Shown piece after piece: positions 1-6,843 of a stretch of DNA of 15,981 nt (position 1 is its first letter; each line of letters opens with the position of its first letter). Made by a program: the position numbers and the translations under genes. The DNA is taken from contig CAYFVU010000083.1 in the NCBI GenBank assembly GCA_964346645.1, positions 1-15,981 of the forward strand. The letters are read 5' to 3'. This DNA is from CAYFVU01 sp964346645 (GTDB taxonomy: Bacteria > Spirochaetota > Spirochaetia > DSM-16054 > Sediminispirochaetaceae). The notes under the pieces were generated by a model. It saw only the letters and a list, made by a program, of their open reading frames with translations. It had not been told where the DNA came from and did no database searches.

Positions 1-30
1 GCTCTTGATTCGAAGGTGAAACTCGTAAAT

Positions 31-60
31 AGATGAAAATCGAAGAGATGAAAATCGAAG
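31..60. repeat. 15-bp direct tandem repeat, two copies
   Basis: The 15-mer agatgaaaatcgaag occurs twice head to tail without mismatch (31-45 and 46-60). Related tcgaa-containing words lie on both sides, around 10-15 and 98-115. All three plus-strand frames I followed hit stops nearby, so I see no gene here. The repeat lies just beyond the tRNA-Asn terminator. Positions 1-66 otherwise hold nothing I can identify. Confidence 0.8.
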
Positions 61-66
61 ATACAC

Positions 67-91
67 AAAAAAACCTCCGGCGAACCGAAGG
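67..91 (-). terminator. Rho-independent terminator of tRNA-Asn (UUCG loop)
   Basis: On the minus strand CCTTCGG (91-85) pairs with CCGGAGG (80-74) in a 7-bp stem with one U.G wobble, closed by a UUCG tetraloop (84-81). Seven T residues (73-67) follow directly. This is a textbook intrinsic terminator, 35 nt beyond the tRNA 3' end, so the tRNA transcript probably ends here. Confidence 0.85.
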
Positions 92-126
92 CTTGTAGAT
101 CGAAGAATCGAATATAAAACATTTAG

Positions 127-199
127 CTCCCCCGGTTGGACTTGAACCAACGACCTAGTGATTAACAGTCACCCGCTCTACCGGCTGAGCTACAGGGGA
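127..199 (-). tRNA. tRNA-Asn (GTT anticodon)
   Basis: Read on the minus strand, this 73-nt sequence folds into a cloverleaf. The acceptor stem TCCCCTG/CGGGGGA has one T.G wobble and discriminator G. The D-arm carries the AGCC-GGTAGA loop. The anticodon arm GGTGA-CTGTTAA-TCACT places GTT at 166-164, and the T-arm is GTTGG-TTCAAGT-CCAAC. The 3' CCA is not encoded (CTA follows the discriminator), so it must be added by a CCA-adding enzyme. The gene stands alone between its own promoter and terminator. Confidence 0.97.
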
Positions 200-222
200 A
201 TGTGCGGTATGCAACGTCGAGA

Positions 223-252
223 AATATACACAAAAAGAGCGCAGAGTGTCAA
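223..252 (-). promoter_or_regulatory. Sigma-70-type promoter of tRNA-Asn
   Basis: On the minus strand a perfect -35 box TTGACA (252-247) is followed by an 18-nt spacer and a -10 box TATATT (228-223); TGTATA gives an alternative 16-nt spacing. The implied start lies about 15 nt before the mature tRNA 5' end, which fits a stable-RNA promoter with a short leader. Confidence 0.7.
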
Positions 253-264
253 CGGGTCGTGAGT

Positions 265-289
265 AAAAAGTCTTGAAGTGGAACACTCA
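265..289 (-). terminator. Possible weak terminator after amrS
   Basis: On the minus strand TGAGTG (289-284) pairs with CACTTCA (280-274) in six base pairs with one bulged T and a 3-nt loop. A five-T run (269-265) follows four nucleotides later. It sits 11 nt past the amrS stop and just upstream of the tRNA promoter, where a terminator would be expected. The stem is short, so termination may be partial. Confidence 0.35.
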
Positions 290-299
290 TTACACGTGC

Positions 300-1286
300 T
301 CACACGGGAAACGGCACCGGAGCGTTGCAAGAGGAGCAGTGCGCGTGACCGGGTTTATCACGCTCGATGCCCGGGAGAGAGACCCCGTAGCCGCGGCGCA
401 GCACGAGGACGTTCCCACAGGAGGCACATTCGGTGCTCACCTCCGGGGTGCCGACGTTACCGGGATACACGTGGTTGAGATGACGCTTCGCCACATCCAC
501 GAGGCGGAGCACCTTCTGCGGGCTCGTGGGAGGCTTCGTGTATTTGTAGGTCGGGTAGTATGCCGAGAGATGGTAGGGCATGTCGGGATTCAGCTCGGCA
601 AGAAAACCGGCAATATCGGAAATCTCCTCTTCTGAGTCGGTCTCTTCCGGTATAACCAGAGTGGTGACCTCTACGTGGGTGTCACGAGCCGCCAAAGCGA
701 TGAAGTCGAGCACCGGCTGCACCCGGCCGCCGATTACCTTCGTGTAGTAGTCGTTTCTGAAGGATTTGAGGTCTATATTCGCCGCATCTATGTGAGGAAG
801 GAGCTCTTCTGCAGGCTCCCGGTTGATGTAGCCGTTCGATACGAGGACGTTCGATAGTCCTCGCTTATGGGCTATTTTGGAGGTCTCGAGAACCCATTCG
901 AAGTGGATAAGCGGCTCTGAGTAGGTGTAGGCGATCGAAGAGGCTCCTTCCCGCATGGCCGTCTCCACCAGGTCTTCTGGTTCGATTCTGCTCCCTCCGG
1001 AGGGGGTAGAGTGGGCTATGCGAAAGTTCTGGCAAAACGGACACCTGAACGAACAGCCGTAGAAACCTACGGAAAAAATAGAGCTGCCCGGGTAGAAGTG
1101 GTAGAGCGGCTTCTTCTCTATAGGATCGGTGGAGACCGCAGAGAGTCTGCCGTAGAAGGGAAGAGAGAGCTCTCCCCCCTCATTCATGCGTACCATACAG
1201 ACACCGGTTCTGCCATCTGAAATGATGCAGCCATGTGGGCAGAGATTACATTTTAGCCTATCTTTGTACGCTTCGGTGTAGCTCAT
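300..1286 (-). CDS. amrS: AmmeMemoRadiSam system radical SAM enzyme AmrS
   Basis: This is a 328-residue radical SAM protein of the AmrS family, which is often encoded with AMMECR1 and MEMO proteins. Its reaction is not firmly established as far as I know. The N-terminus carries the family-typical C13-x2-C16-PHG-C20 and C30. The iron-sulfur cluster motif CxxxCxxC is C78-C82-C85 (GCSFRCPFCQNF). A TYSEP segment and the DAANIDLKSF strand match the radical SAM barrel. The C-terminus ends in a four-cysteine, zinc-ribbon-like pair (C287/C290 and C317/C320). I chose the ATG at 1286 because homologues begin shortly before the first cysteine pair and it follows the upstream stop by 2 nt. The frame is open to 1394, but that part overlaps the upstream gene and looks unlike protein. 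No clear Shine-Dalgarno is visible, so translational coupling is likely. It is the last gene of a four-gene minus-strand operon; no AMMECR1 or MEMO gene is present here. Confidence 0.9.
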   Translation of the reverse strand: MSYTEAYKDRLKCNLCPHGCIISDGRTGVCMVRMNEGGELSLPFYGRLSAVSTDPIEKKPLYHFYPGSSIFSVGFYGCSFRCPFCQNFRIAHSTPSGGSRIEPEDLVETAMREGASSIAYTYSEPLIHFEWVLETSKIAHKRGLSNVLVSNGYINREPAEELLPHIDAANIDLKSFRNDYYTKVIGGRVQPVLDFIALAARDTHVEVTTLVIPEETDSEEEISDIAGFLAELNPDMPYHLSAYYPTYKYTKPPTSPQKVLRLVDVAKRHLNHVYPGNVGTPEVSTECASCGNVLVLRRGYGVSLPGIERDKPGHAHCSSCNAPVPFPV

Positions 1287-1288
1287 AA

Positions 1289-1657
1289 TCAGGACATTAC
1301 GTGGTGGAGAATTTCGCTGTCGTCGAGGTATCGGAGTCCATTCGAAACCTCGAAGGGATGGTATTGCATCCCGTAACTGCCGTTCTTCACCCAAATCTTC
1401 ATCATGAATATACTCTCGCCGCCCTCGGTGGTGAGATTCGGCTGTTCTTCGTAGTAGACGATGTCGGGTATGAGAAACTCGAAGAACTTGGTCTCCGAGC
1501 TGAACGGATTGGTAATGAGGAGCAACTTATCAGAGTCGTAGGGATGCTTTCGAATCGCACCGGAGAAGCACACCGCATCTTCCTTCGCTTCGGGCCGCTT
1601 CTGGTACCTCACGATTTCGTAGAGCGGTTGTGTATCGAGGTATTTCTTTACACTCAT
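1289..1657 (-). CDS. Small conserved-looking protein of unknown function (122 aa)
   Basis: This predicted soluble protein has 122 residues, no signal peptide and no membrane segment. It contains a central block (CFSGAIRKHPYDSDKLLLI) and a later MKIWVKNGSYGMQYHPFEV block that look like conserved motifs. From memory, similar short proteins occur in spirochaetes and Deltaproteobacteria, sometimes under the name inorganic pyrophosphatase Ppa. I cannot see a classical pyrophosphatase acidic signature, so I do not adopt that function. The ATG at 1657 is preferred over one at 1699 because a GGAGGG ribosome binding site (1668-1663) lies 5 nt upstream; the residues before it look like translated non-coding sequence. 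The stop is 2 nt before the amrS start and the gene begins 56 nt after the PilZ gene, so it is an internal member of the operon. Confidence 0.75.
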   Translation of the reverse strand: MSVKKYLDTQPLYEIVRYQKRPEAKEDAVCFSGAIRKHPYDSDKLLLITNPFSSETKFFEFLIPDIVYYEEQPNLTTEGGESIFMMKIWVKNGSYGMQYHPFEVSNGLRYLDDSEILHHVMS

Positions 1658-1662
1658 CTGTA

Positions 1663-1668
1663 CCCTCC
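1663..1668 (-). promoter_or_regulatory. Shine-Dalgarno that fixes the start of the 122-aa gene
   Basis: GGAGGG on the minus strand, followed by a 5-nt spacer (TACAG) and ATG at 1657. It decides between two in-frame ATG codons. Confidence 0.75.
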
Positions 1669-1713
1669 ACATAAAAGTATAAAAAAGGAGAAGGTACATT
1701 TCAACACATAGGG

Positions 1714-2442
1714 CTACGAGATCTGTCTCAGCATCCGTTCGGGGGTGCTGTTGAGGTATTCGATGAGGGCGTTGCGGGTATCAGTGGAGATGTCGATGTA
1801 CTGGAATGCGATTACGCGGTTGTTCCGAATTACTTTGACCGATACCGTGTGAATCTCCTCCTCGATGCTGAGCGAGCAGTTATCTATGATGACCCCTTCG
1901 GGGATGTCGGATGTGAGCTCCGGATGGTCAGGTTCGAGCCTGAGGCCTCCGAGGCTGAGGTCGGTAATGGTCCCCGTGATGATCGACAGGCTGAGCGGGT
2001 GTGAGAAGATGAACTCCGCCTCGTGAAGATATTTGGCGGAGATCCGCCGGTCGTTCCTTCCGTCATCGTACATGCCGTAGCGGGAGAAGATGTCCTCTAG
2101 TTTGTGAATGTCCTCGGTCTCATCGAGCGTCGATTTGACCATTCCGTTGACGCCTAGAGTCGTGGCCTTCGAAGCCTCTTCGCCGGGGAAATTCTCGCCT
2201 ATGAGGAGGATGAAGACGGAGGTCTCACGGCCGCGTATCTCGCGCAGGAGACGTATGTAGGGCTTCCAGTGGCGGGGAAAATCTTCTGCGCTGTAGAGTA
2301 CGAGATCAGGAGATATCTCCTCGATGTTGTCCATGGCCTTTATCGGATTGGAGTAGTGGATAAAGTCGAAACCGAGTGGCGAAAGGTGGCGGACGATTCT
2401 TTCCTTGGTGTCGGGGTTCTCGATAACCAGCAGCGATTTCAT
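1714..2442 (-). CDS. Degenerate receiver domain fused to a PilZ domain (probable c-di-GMP receptor)
   Basis: This 242-residue cytoplasmic protein has two domains. Residues 1-122 look like a response-regulator receiver: MKSLLVIEN start, PDLVLYS at 45-51, and a lysine at 103 (GMVKS). The phosphoacceptor Asp is Ser51 and the acidic pair is reduced to E8-N9, so normal phosphorylation is unlikely. Residues 127-240 form a PilZ domain with RxxxR (R129-R133) and DxSxxG (D161-S163-G166), the residues known to bind cyclic di-GMP. I infer a c-di-GMP effector whose receiver half serves for protein contact or dimerisation. Its ATG overlaps the TAA of the upstream exported-protein gene (TAATG), and a GAGGG lies about 9 nt upstream inside that gene, so the two are translationally coupled. 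No output domain such as DNA binding or an enzyme is visible. Confidence 0.85.
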   Translation of the reverse strand: MKSLLVIENPDTKERIVRHLSPLGFDFIHYSNPIKAMDNIEEISPDLVLYSAEDFPRHWKPYIRLLREIRGRETSVFILLIGENFPGEEASKATTLGVNGMVKSTLDETEDIHKLEDIFSRYGMYDDGRNDRRISAKYLHEAEFIFSHPLSLSIITGTITDLSLGGLRLEPDHPELTSDIPEGVIIDNCSLSIEEEIHTVSVKVIRNNRVIAFQYIDISTDTRNALIEYLNSTPERMLRQIS

Positions 2443-3416
2443 TACTCGGTACCCTCGTTCGTCACTTCGTAGCGGTATATCTCCCAGTATTTCTCTTTCC
2501 GGTGGAGGTAATAGATAAAGAGCTTGATCTCGGTAAAATCCTGATATTTGAAGCGAGACCGGACTCGAACCTCAGCCTCCTCTTCGCCGTTTAGATTGAC
2601 CTGATACCCGACGACCCTGAAAGAGGTGGGTATCAGGAGGATCTCGTTGTTGACCATGGAGGACCGGAGCATGTCTTTGTACTCCTCGATCATCTCCTGA
2701 CGTTGAGAATCACTCCGCCTCTTCCACTGCTCCTTCCTGAGACGGTGCTCGAGCATGAGGCTCTGCACATCGAGGTAGAGAAAGAACTTCTTCCACTCTC
2801 CGTTTCTGCGGGCGTCGATCATGTATCTGACGACCTCGTCCGGGGCGAGATCCTGACGCTTAAGTGTCTCTATCTCCCGTTCTTCTAACTGCTCGTCGGC
2901 ATACTTCTGTTCCTGCTGTGTCATCTCTCCGGGGCGCACGTGGAGCGTGATTTCATTCGAATCCAATCTTTCCGGCGTCTCTATTTCGGGTTTCATGGAG
3001 GCCTGTACGAAATAGACTCCCGGCTCCGTTATGCGCACGAAAGCTGAGAGCTCAATTACGAAGGCGTACTCCTCTCCGGGAAGGAGGCGTATCTCTCGGT
3101 AGAGGACTTGTTGATTGGAAGACCTCCTCCTGATATACTCCTGTGTCGGATCTAAAGACTCGTTGTGCAGGTTCTTTACGGAGAGATCGAGACTGAAGAT
3201 CTTGTTGTCGGCTACGTGAAAGGAGAATGGCCGGGACGACGAATTGACCACCCCGACGTGCAGTTCGACCGGAGAATTCGGTGTGTATATGCGTTTGTTG
3301 TAGAGCCTCAGGGACAATTCTACCCCCTCGGGTATCTGCAGAGCCGATACGGCCTGAGCGAACAGGAAGATCCACAGGAATAGCAGGAGAGCGTATTTAC
3401 TATTCATCCTTTTCAT
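2442..3416 (-). CDS. Exported protein of unknown function with beta-sandwich-like and C-terminal helical/beta domains
   Basis: This 324-residue protein begins with a clear Sec signal peptide: a basic MKRMNSK start, a hydrophobic core at about 8-20, and a VSA/LQ cleavage site after residue 25. No lipobox cysteine is present, so a soluble periplasmic location is likely. Residues 26-180 are rich in beta strands, with a PNSPVELHVGVVNSSSRP segment and a closing PGVYFVQASMKP segment, resembling Ig-like or BsuPI-like folds. Residues 185-220 are highly charged. Residues 215-324 (DEVVRYMIDARRNGEWKKFF through YWEIYRYEV) resemble small NTF2-like domains, but I cannot assign a family. I chose the ATG at 3416 because it gives a clean signal peptide; an ATG at 3443 would overlap the mfd start codon and prepend nine polar residues. 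It is first in the operon and its end overlaps the PilZ gene. Confidence 0.7.
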   Translation of the reverse strand: MKRMNSKYALLLFLWIFLFAQAVSALQIPEGVELSLRLYNKRIYTPNSPVELHVGVVNSSSRPFSFHVADNKIFSLDLSVKNLHNESLDPTQEYIRRRSSNQQVLYREIRLLPGEEYAFVIELSAFVRITEPGVYFVQASMKPEIETPERLDSNEITLHVRPGEMTQQEQKYADEQLEEREIETLKRQDLAPDEVVRYMIDARRNGEWKKFFLYLDVQSLMLEHRLRKEQWKRRSDSQRQEMIEEYKDMLRSSMVNNEILLIPTSFRVVGYQVNLNGEEEAEVRVRSRFKYQDFTEIKLFIYYLHRKEKYWEIYRYEVTNEGTE

Positions 3417-3460
3417 ACCACTATTATCTTCGGATTTTATCATGATAACATTATTCCAAA
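3417..3460. promoter_or_regulatory. Compact divergent start region between mfd and the minus-strand operon
   Basis: Only 25 bp (3417-3441) separate the two divergent starts, and the region is AT-rich. On the plus strand TATTAT (3422-3427) could be a -10 box for mfd; the best -35 candidate (TTTACT, 3396-3401) is 20 nt away, which is too long for confidence. On the minus strand TATCAT and TAAAAT words lie in the same segment. A perfect 12-bp palindrome TTATCATGATAA (3437-3448) covers the mfd start codon. Promoter positions are guesses; the compact divergence itself is seen directly. Confidence 0.35.
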
Positions 3461-6400
3461 ATAAGCTGAATAAGAAATTAGGCACATATCCTCCCTTTCT
3501 CCAACTGCTTCGTACCTTCAGGAGCTCTTCGTTTACCGTCGAGGTGGAGGGAGTCGAGGGATCCTTTTTGGCATTGCTGCTCGAGCGCCTCTTCCGTGAT
3601 TCGAAGAGCCCCTACCTACTGGTCACCCCCACCCAGAACGAGGCAGAGGCGTTGGTCAAGGACCTGCAACTGCTCACCGACAGGGCCCACCTATTCCCGT
3701 GGTGGGACACGGTGCCTCTGAGCGGCAAGAGAACCCCCTTCCACATAGCCGGCGAGCGGATGCACCGACTCGTGCAGCTGTTCAAGGGAGAGCCTTCGAT
3801 CATTGTCGCATCGCTGCGCTCTTTTCTTACTCCCGTACCACCCCCGGAGTTCATCTCCCGGCGCCTCTTGACCATAAAGAGGGGCGTAGCCCTGGACCCG
3901 AGCAAGATTGAGGAGACGTTGCAAAGGTTCCGTTTTCTGCGAGTACCGAAAGTCTCGGTGCCGGGTGAATTCGCTCTCAGGGGCGAGGTGCTCGACATCT
4001 TTCTCCCTGGAGACGAGGAGGCGGTGCGTATCGTTTTCGAGTGGGACGAGGTCGAGGAGATCCGATATTTCGATCCGATAAGTCAGAACTCTACCGGCAG
4101 TGCCGAGCAGGTAGAGATCCACCCGACCTCGGAGATCGTCTGGGATGAGGAGCGCATCGAAAAGCTGCGAGAGCTCATGCCGAAGGAAGAGGCATATATC
4201 GGCGACATAGAGGAGAAGCTCGAGGGGGACGACGAGATGTTCCTCTTCTCCGCAACCTTCGACAGGCTCTGGAGCATTGCCGATTATCTCGAGGGCGGCG
4301 CCACCCAGTTCTTTCTCTACGACGACCGGCTCGAGAGCGGCTACGCATCACTCAAAAAGGAGTATCAGAACCTCTACCGCGATGCACGGGCGAAGAAGAT
4401 ACCCGCCCTGCGGCCGGACTACCTGCTGGTCGACTACGAGCGGGTAAAACAGTCTCATCACCGAAACGTGGTGATACCGGCGATAAAGGATCCGAAGAAG
4501 GAGCGGATCCGTTTCTCCTATGAGGGGCCTCGTTCATTCTTCGGCAATGTAAACTACATGAAAAGTGAGCTCGCGACTCTCATCGAGAACGGCTATGACA
4601 TAACGGTCTGCGCCGAGGCGGAGACGCAGGCGCAGCGCATAGAGCATCTGCTCTCCGATTACCACATATCCGTCATCTCATCGGGAATATCCGGAGGATT
4701 CCGCCTGCCGGAGCTGCAGATGATGCTCATCCAGGAGAACGAGATCTTCGGCCGCCGCAAGCGCAGGCCGGCATCGGTAAAGCGGGCCAAGAGCGCTGCT
4801 ATCGACACCTTCGTCGAGCTCAATCCCGGAGACCTCGTAGTACACGTAAACTACGGTATCGGACGCTTTTGCGGCATAGACCGCATACAGGCGGCCGGCA
4901 CCGAGCGCGACTACATCCAGCTCGAATACGCCAACGATGAGACCGTCTTCATCCCCATAGAGCAGGTCAACCTCATCCAGCGTTACATCGGGCAGGAGGG
5001 ACAGATCCCGAAGCTCGATACCCTCGGAGGTAAGTCCTGGGAGCGCAGAAAGAACAACGTGCGAAAGTCGGTGGAAGATCTCGCCGAGCGACTGGTGGCC
5101 CTCTATGCGAGGAGAAAATCGGCTACCGGTTTTGCGTTTCCGCAAGACACCGACTGGCAGGTAGAATTCGAAGCGGAGTTTTCCTACGAAGAGACGGAGG
5201 ACCAGCTGCGGAGCATCGAGGAGGTGAAGGCGGACATGGAAAAGGTCGAGCCGATGGACCGCCTCATCTGCGGCGACGTGGGCTACGGCAAGACCGAGGT
5301 GGCGATGCGAGCCGCATTCAAGTCGGTGATCTCGGGTAAGCAGGTGATATTCCTCGCTCCGACCACGATCCTCGCCGAACAGCACTACGAGAACTTCATA
5401 GAGCGCTTCAACCGTTTTCCCGTACAAATAGAGATGATCTCCCGCTTCGTATCCAAGGCGCAGCAAAAAAAGACGATCGAAAGGACGAAAAATGGGGAGG
5501 TGGATATCCTCATCGGTACACACCGGGTGCTGCAGAAAGACGTACAGTTCAAGTCGATCGGCCTCCTGGTGGTGGACGAGGAGCAGCGCTTCGGTGTAAA
5601 GGACAAGGAGCGGCTGAAGGAGCTGAAGACCTCGGTCGACGTCCTCACCCTGTCGGCAACGCCGATCCCCCGAACCCTTCACATGTCGCTTCTGCAGATA
5701 CGGGATATGTCGGTTATCACTACGCCGCCGATCGACCGACGTCCGATCGAGACCTACGTCCGGGAGTTCCAGGAGGAGGAGGTCGCAAAGGCCATACGCC
5801 GTGAAGTAGAAAGGGGAGGTCAGGTTTTCTATCTGCACAACAGGGTAGAAACTCTGAGACAGGTGCAGCAATTCCTCGAGAGAATCGTTCCCGAGGTCAT
5901 GGTCAGGAACGCGCACGGCCGTATGTCGAGCTCCCAGCTCGAGGACATCATGCATGACTTCGTACACGGCGCGTTCCAGGTGCTCGTGGCGACCACCATA
6001 ATAGAAAACGGAATCGACATCCCGAACGTAAACACCATTATCATAGATCGTGCCGACATGTACGGCATCAGCCAGCTCTACCAGCTGAGGGGAAGAGTCG
6101 GCAGATCGGACAAGACCGCATATGCCTACCTCCTCTATCCTGAACGTCAGGCCCTTTCGGATATCGCGATGAAACGGCTGCAGATCGTCAGCGATTTTAC
6201 CGAGCTCGGTTCCGGATTCAAGATCGCCATGAAGGACCTGGAGGTTCGCGGTGCAGGTAATCTCCTCGGCCGGCAGCAGCACGGGGAGATCCTCTCGGTC
6301 GGCTTCGACATGTATCTGCGACTCCTCGACGAGGCGGTGGCGAATCTCAAGGAGAGAGAGGAGAAGACGGAGAAGGCCCCCGAGGTGTACCTCGAGCTCG

Positions 6401-6819
6401 ACTACTCCGGCTACATCCCCGACGAGTACATCCGCGACGCCTCGGAGAAGATGGAGATCTACAAGATGATAGCCGCCATAGAGACGGAACAGGATCTCGA
6501 CCGTGTCGTGGGAGAGCTCAACGACCGCTTCGGGCCGATGCCGGATGAGGTCAGCAGCTTCCTCTCCATAGCCGAGCTCAGGATCATCTGCCGCAAGCTC
6601 TTTATCAGCTCCCTCAAGGAGCGCAGAGGAAAGGTCCACGTAGAGTTCGGCAAGGTTTCGAAGGTATCGGTGGACAAGGTCATGCGCCTTATTCAGGAGG
6701 GCGGCGGGAACGTGAAGCTCGATCCCCACAACCCGAATGTGCTGCTTATGAGCACGGAGGCGATTGCTCTCAAAGATAAGTCGGAATTTATTAGAGAAAA
6801 GCTCCAGTCTCTACTATAA
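3442..6819 (+). CDS. mfd: Transcription-repair coupling factor Mfd
   Basis: Mfd displaces RNA polymerase stalled at DNA lesions and recruits UvrA for nucleotide excision repair. This protein has 1125 residues, close to the usual length (E. coli 1148). The N-terminal third (about 1-330) is the UvrB-like module that contacts UvrA. A CarD-like RNA polymerase interaction domain starts near D464 (DLVVHVNYGIGRF). The RecG-like double-stranded DNA translocase follows, with Walker A GDVGYGKT (611-618), DEEQ box 712-715, LSATPIPRTL 737-746 and QLRGRVGR from 881. The C-terminal TRCF domain spans about 980-1080. All motor motifs look intact. The start at 3442 fits the usual family N-terminus, but no Shine-Dalgarno precedes it. 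It heads a plus-strand series, with ptsP 24 nt downstream. Confidence 0.97.
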   Translation: MITLFQNKLNKKLGTYPPFLQLLRTFRSSSFTVEVEGVEGSFLALLLERLFRDSKSPYLLVTPTQNEAEALVKDLQLLTDRAHLFPWWDTVPLSGKRTPFHIAGERMHRLVQLFKGEPSIIVASLRSFLTPVPPPEFISRRLLTIKRGVALDPSKIEETLQRFRFLRVPKVSVPGEFALRGEVLDIFLPGDEEAVRIVFEWDEVEEIRYFDPISQNSTGSAEQVEIHPTSEIVWDEERIEKLRELMPKEEAYIGDIEEKLEGDDEMFLFSATFDRLWSIADYLEGGATQFFLYDDRLESGYASLKKEYQNLYRDARAKKIPALRPDYLLVDYERVKQSHHRNVVIPAIKDPKKERIRFSYEGPRSFFGNVNYMKSELATLIENGYDITVCAEAETQAQRIEHLLSDYHISVISSGISGGFRLPELQMMLIQENEIFGRRKRRPASVKRAKSAAIDTFVELNPGDLVVHVNYGIGRFCGIDRIQAAGTERDYIQLEYANDETVFIPIEQVNLIQRYIGQEGQIPKLDTLGGKSWERRKNNVRKSVEDLAERLVALYARRKSATGFAFPQDTDWQVEFEAEFSYEETEDQLRSIEEVKADMEKVEPMDRLICGDVGYGKTEVAMRAAFKSVISGKQVIFLAPTTILAEQHYENFIERFNRFPVQIEMISRFVSKAQQKKTIERTKNGEVDILIGTHRVLQKDVQFKSIGLLVVDEEQRFGVKDKERLKELKTSVDVLTLSATPIPRTLHMSLLQIRDMSVITTPPIDRRPIETYVREFQEEEVAKAIRREVERGGQVFYLHNRVETLRQVQQFLERIVPEVMVRNAHGRMSSSQLEDIMHDFVHGAFQVLVATTIIENGIDIPNVNTIIIDRADMYGISQLYQLRGRVGRSDKTAYAYLLYPERQALSDIAMKRLQIVSDFTELGSGFKIAMKDLEVRGAGNLLGRQQHGEILSVGFDMYLRLLDEAVANLKEREEKTEKAPEVYLELDYSGYIPDEYIRDASEKMEIYKMIAAIETEQDLDRVVGELNDRFGPMPDEVSSFLSIAELRIICRKLFISSLKERRGKVHVEFGKVSKVSVDKVMRLIQEGGGNVKLDPHNPNVLLMSTEAIALKDKSEFIREKLQSLL

Positions 6820-6843
6820 TGGTGTGAGAGGTTCGAAGAGGGT

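Noticed and set aside
273..635. Plus-strand 120-codon open frame over the amrS 3' end
   Set aside because: It is antisense to the cysteine-rich C-terminus of AmrS and resembles no protein.
1287..1394. N-terminal extension of amrS to an ATG at 1394
   Set aside because: The extra 36 residues overlap the 122-aa gene and lack family similarity; the ATG at 1286 fits the usual AmrS start.
4678..6729. Long open frame of 683 codons antisense to mfd
   Set aside because: It lies wholly within mfd, whose motifs are unmistakable. The translation is low in recognisable structure, and such antisense frames arise from biased codon use at this GC content.
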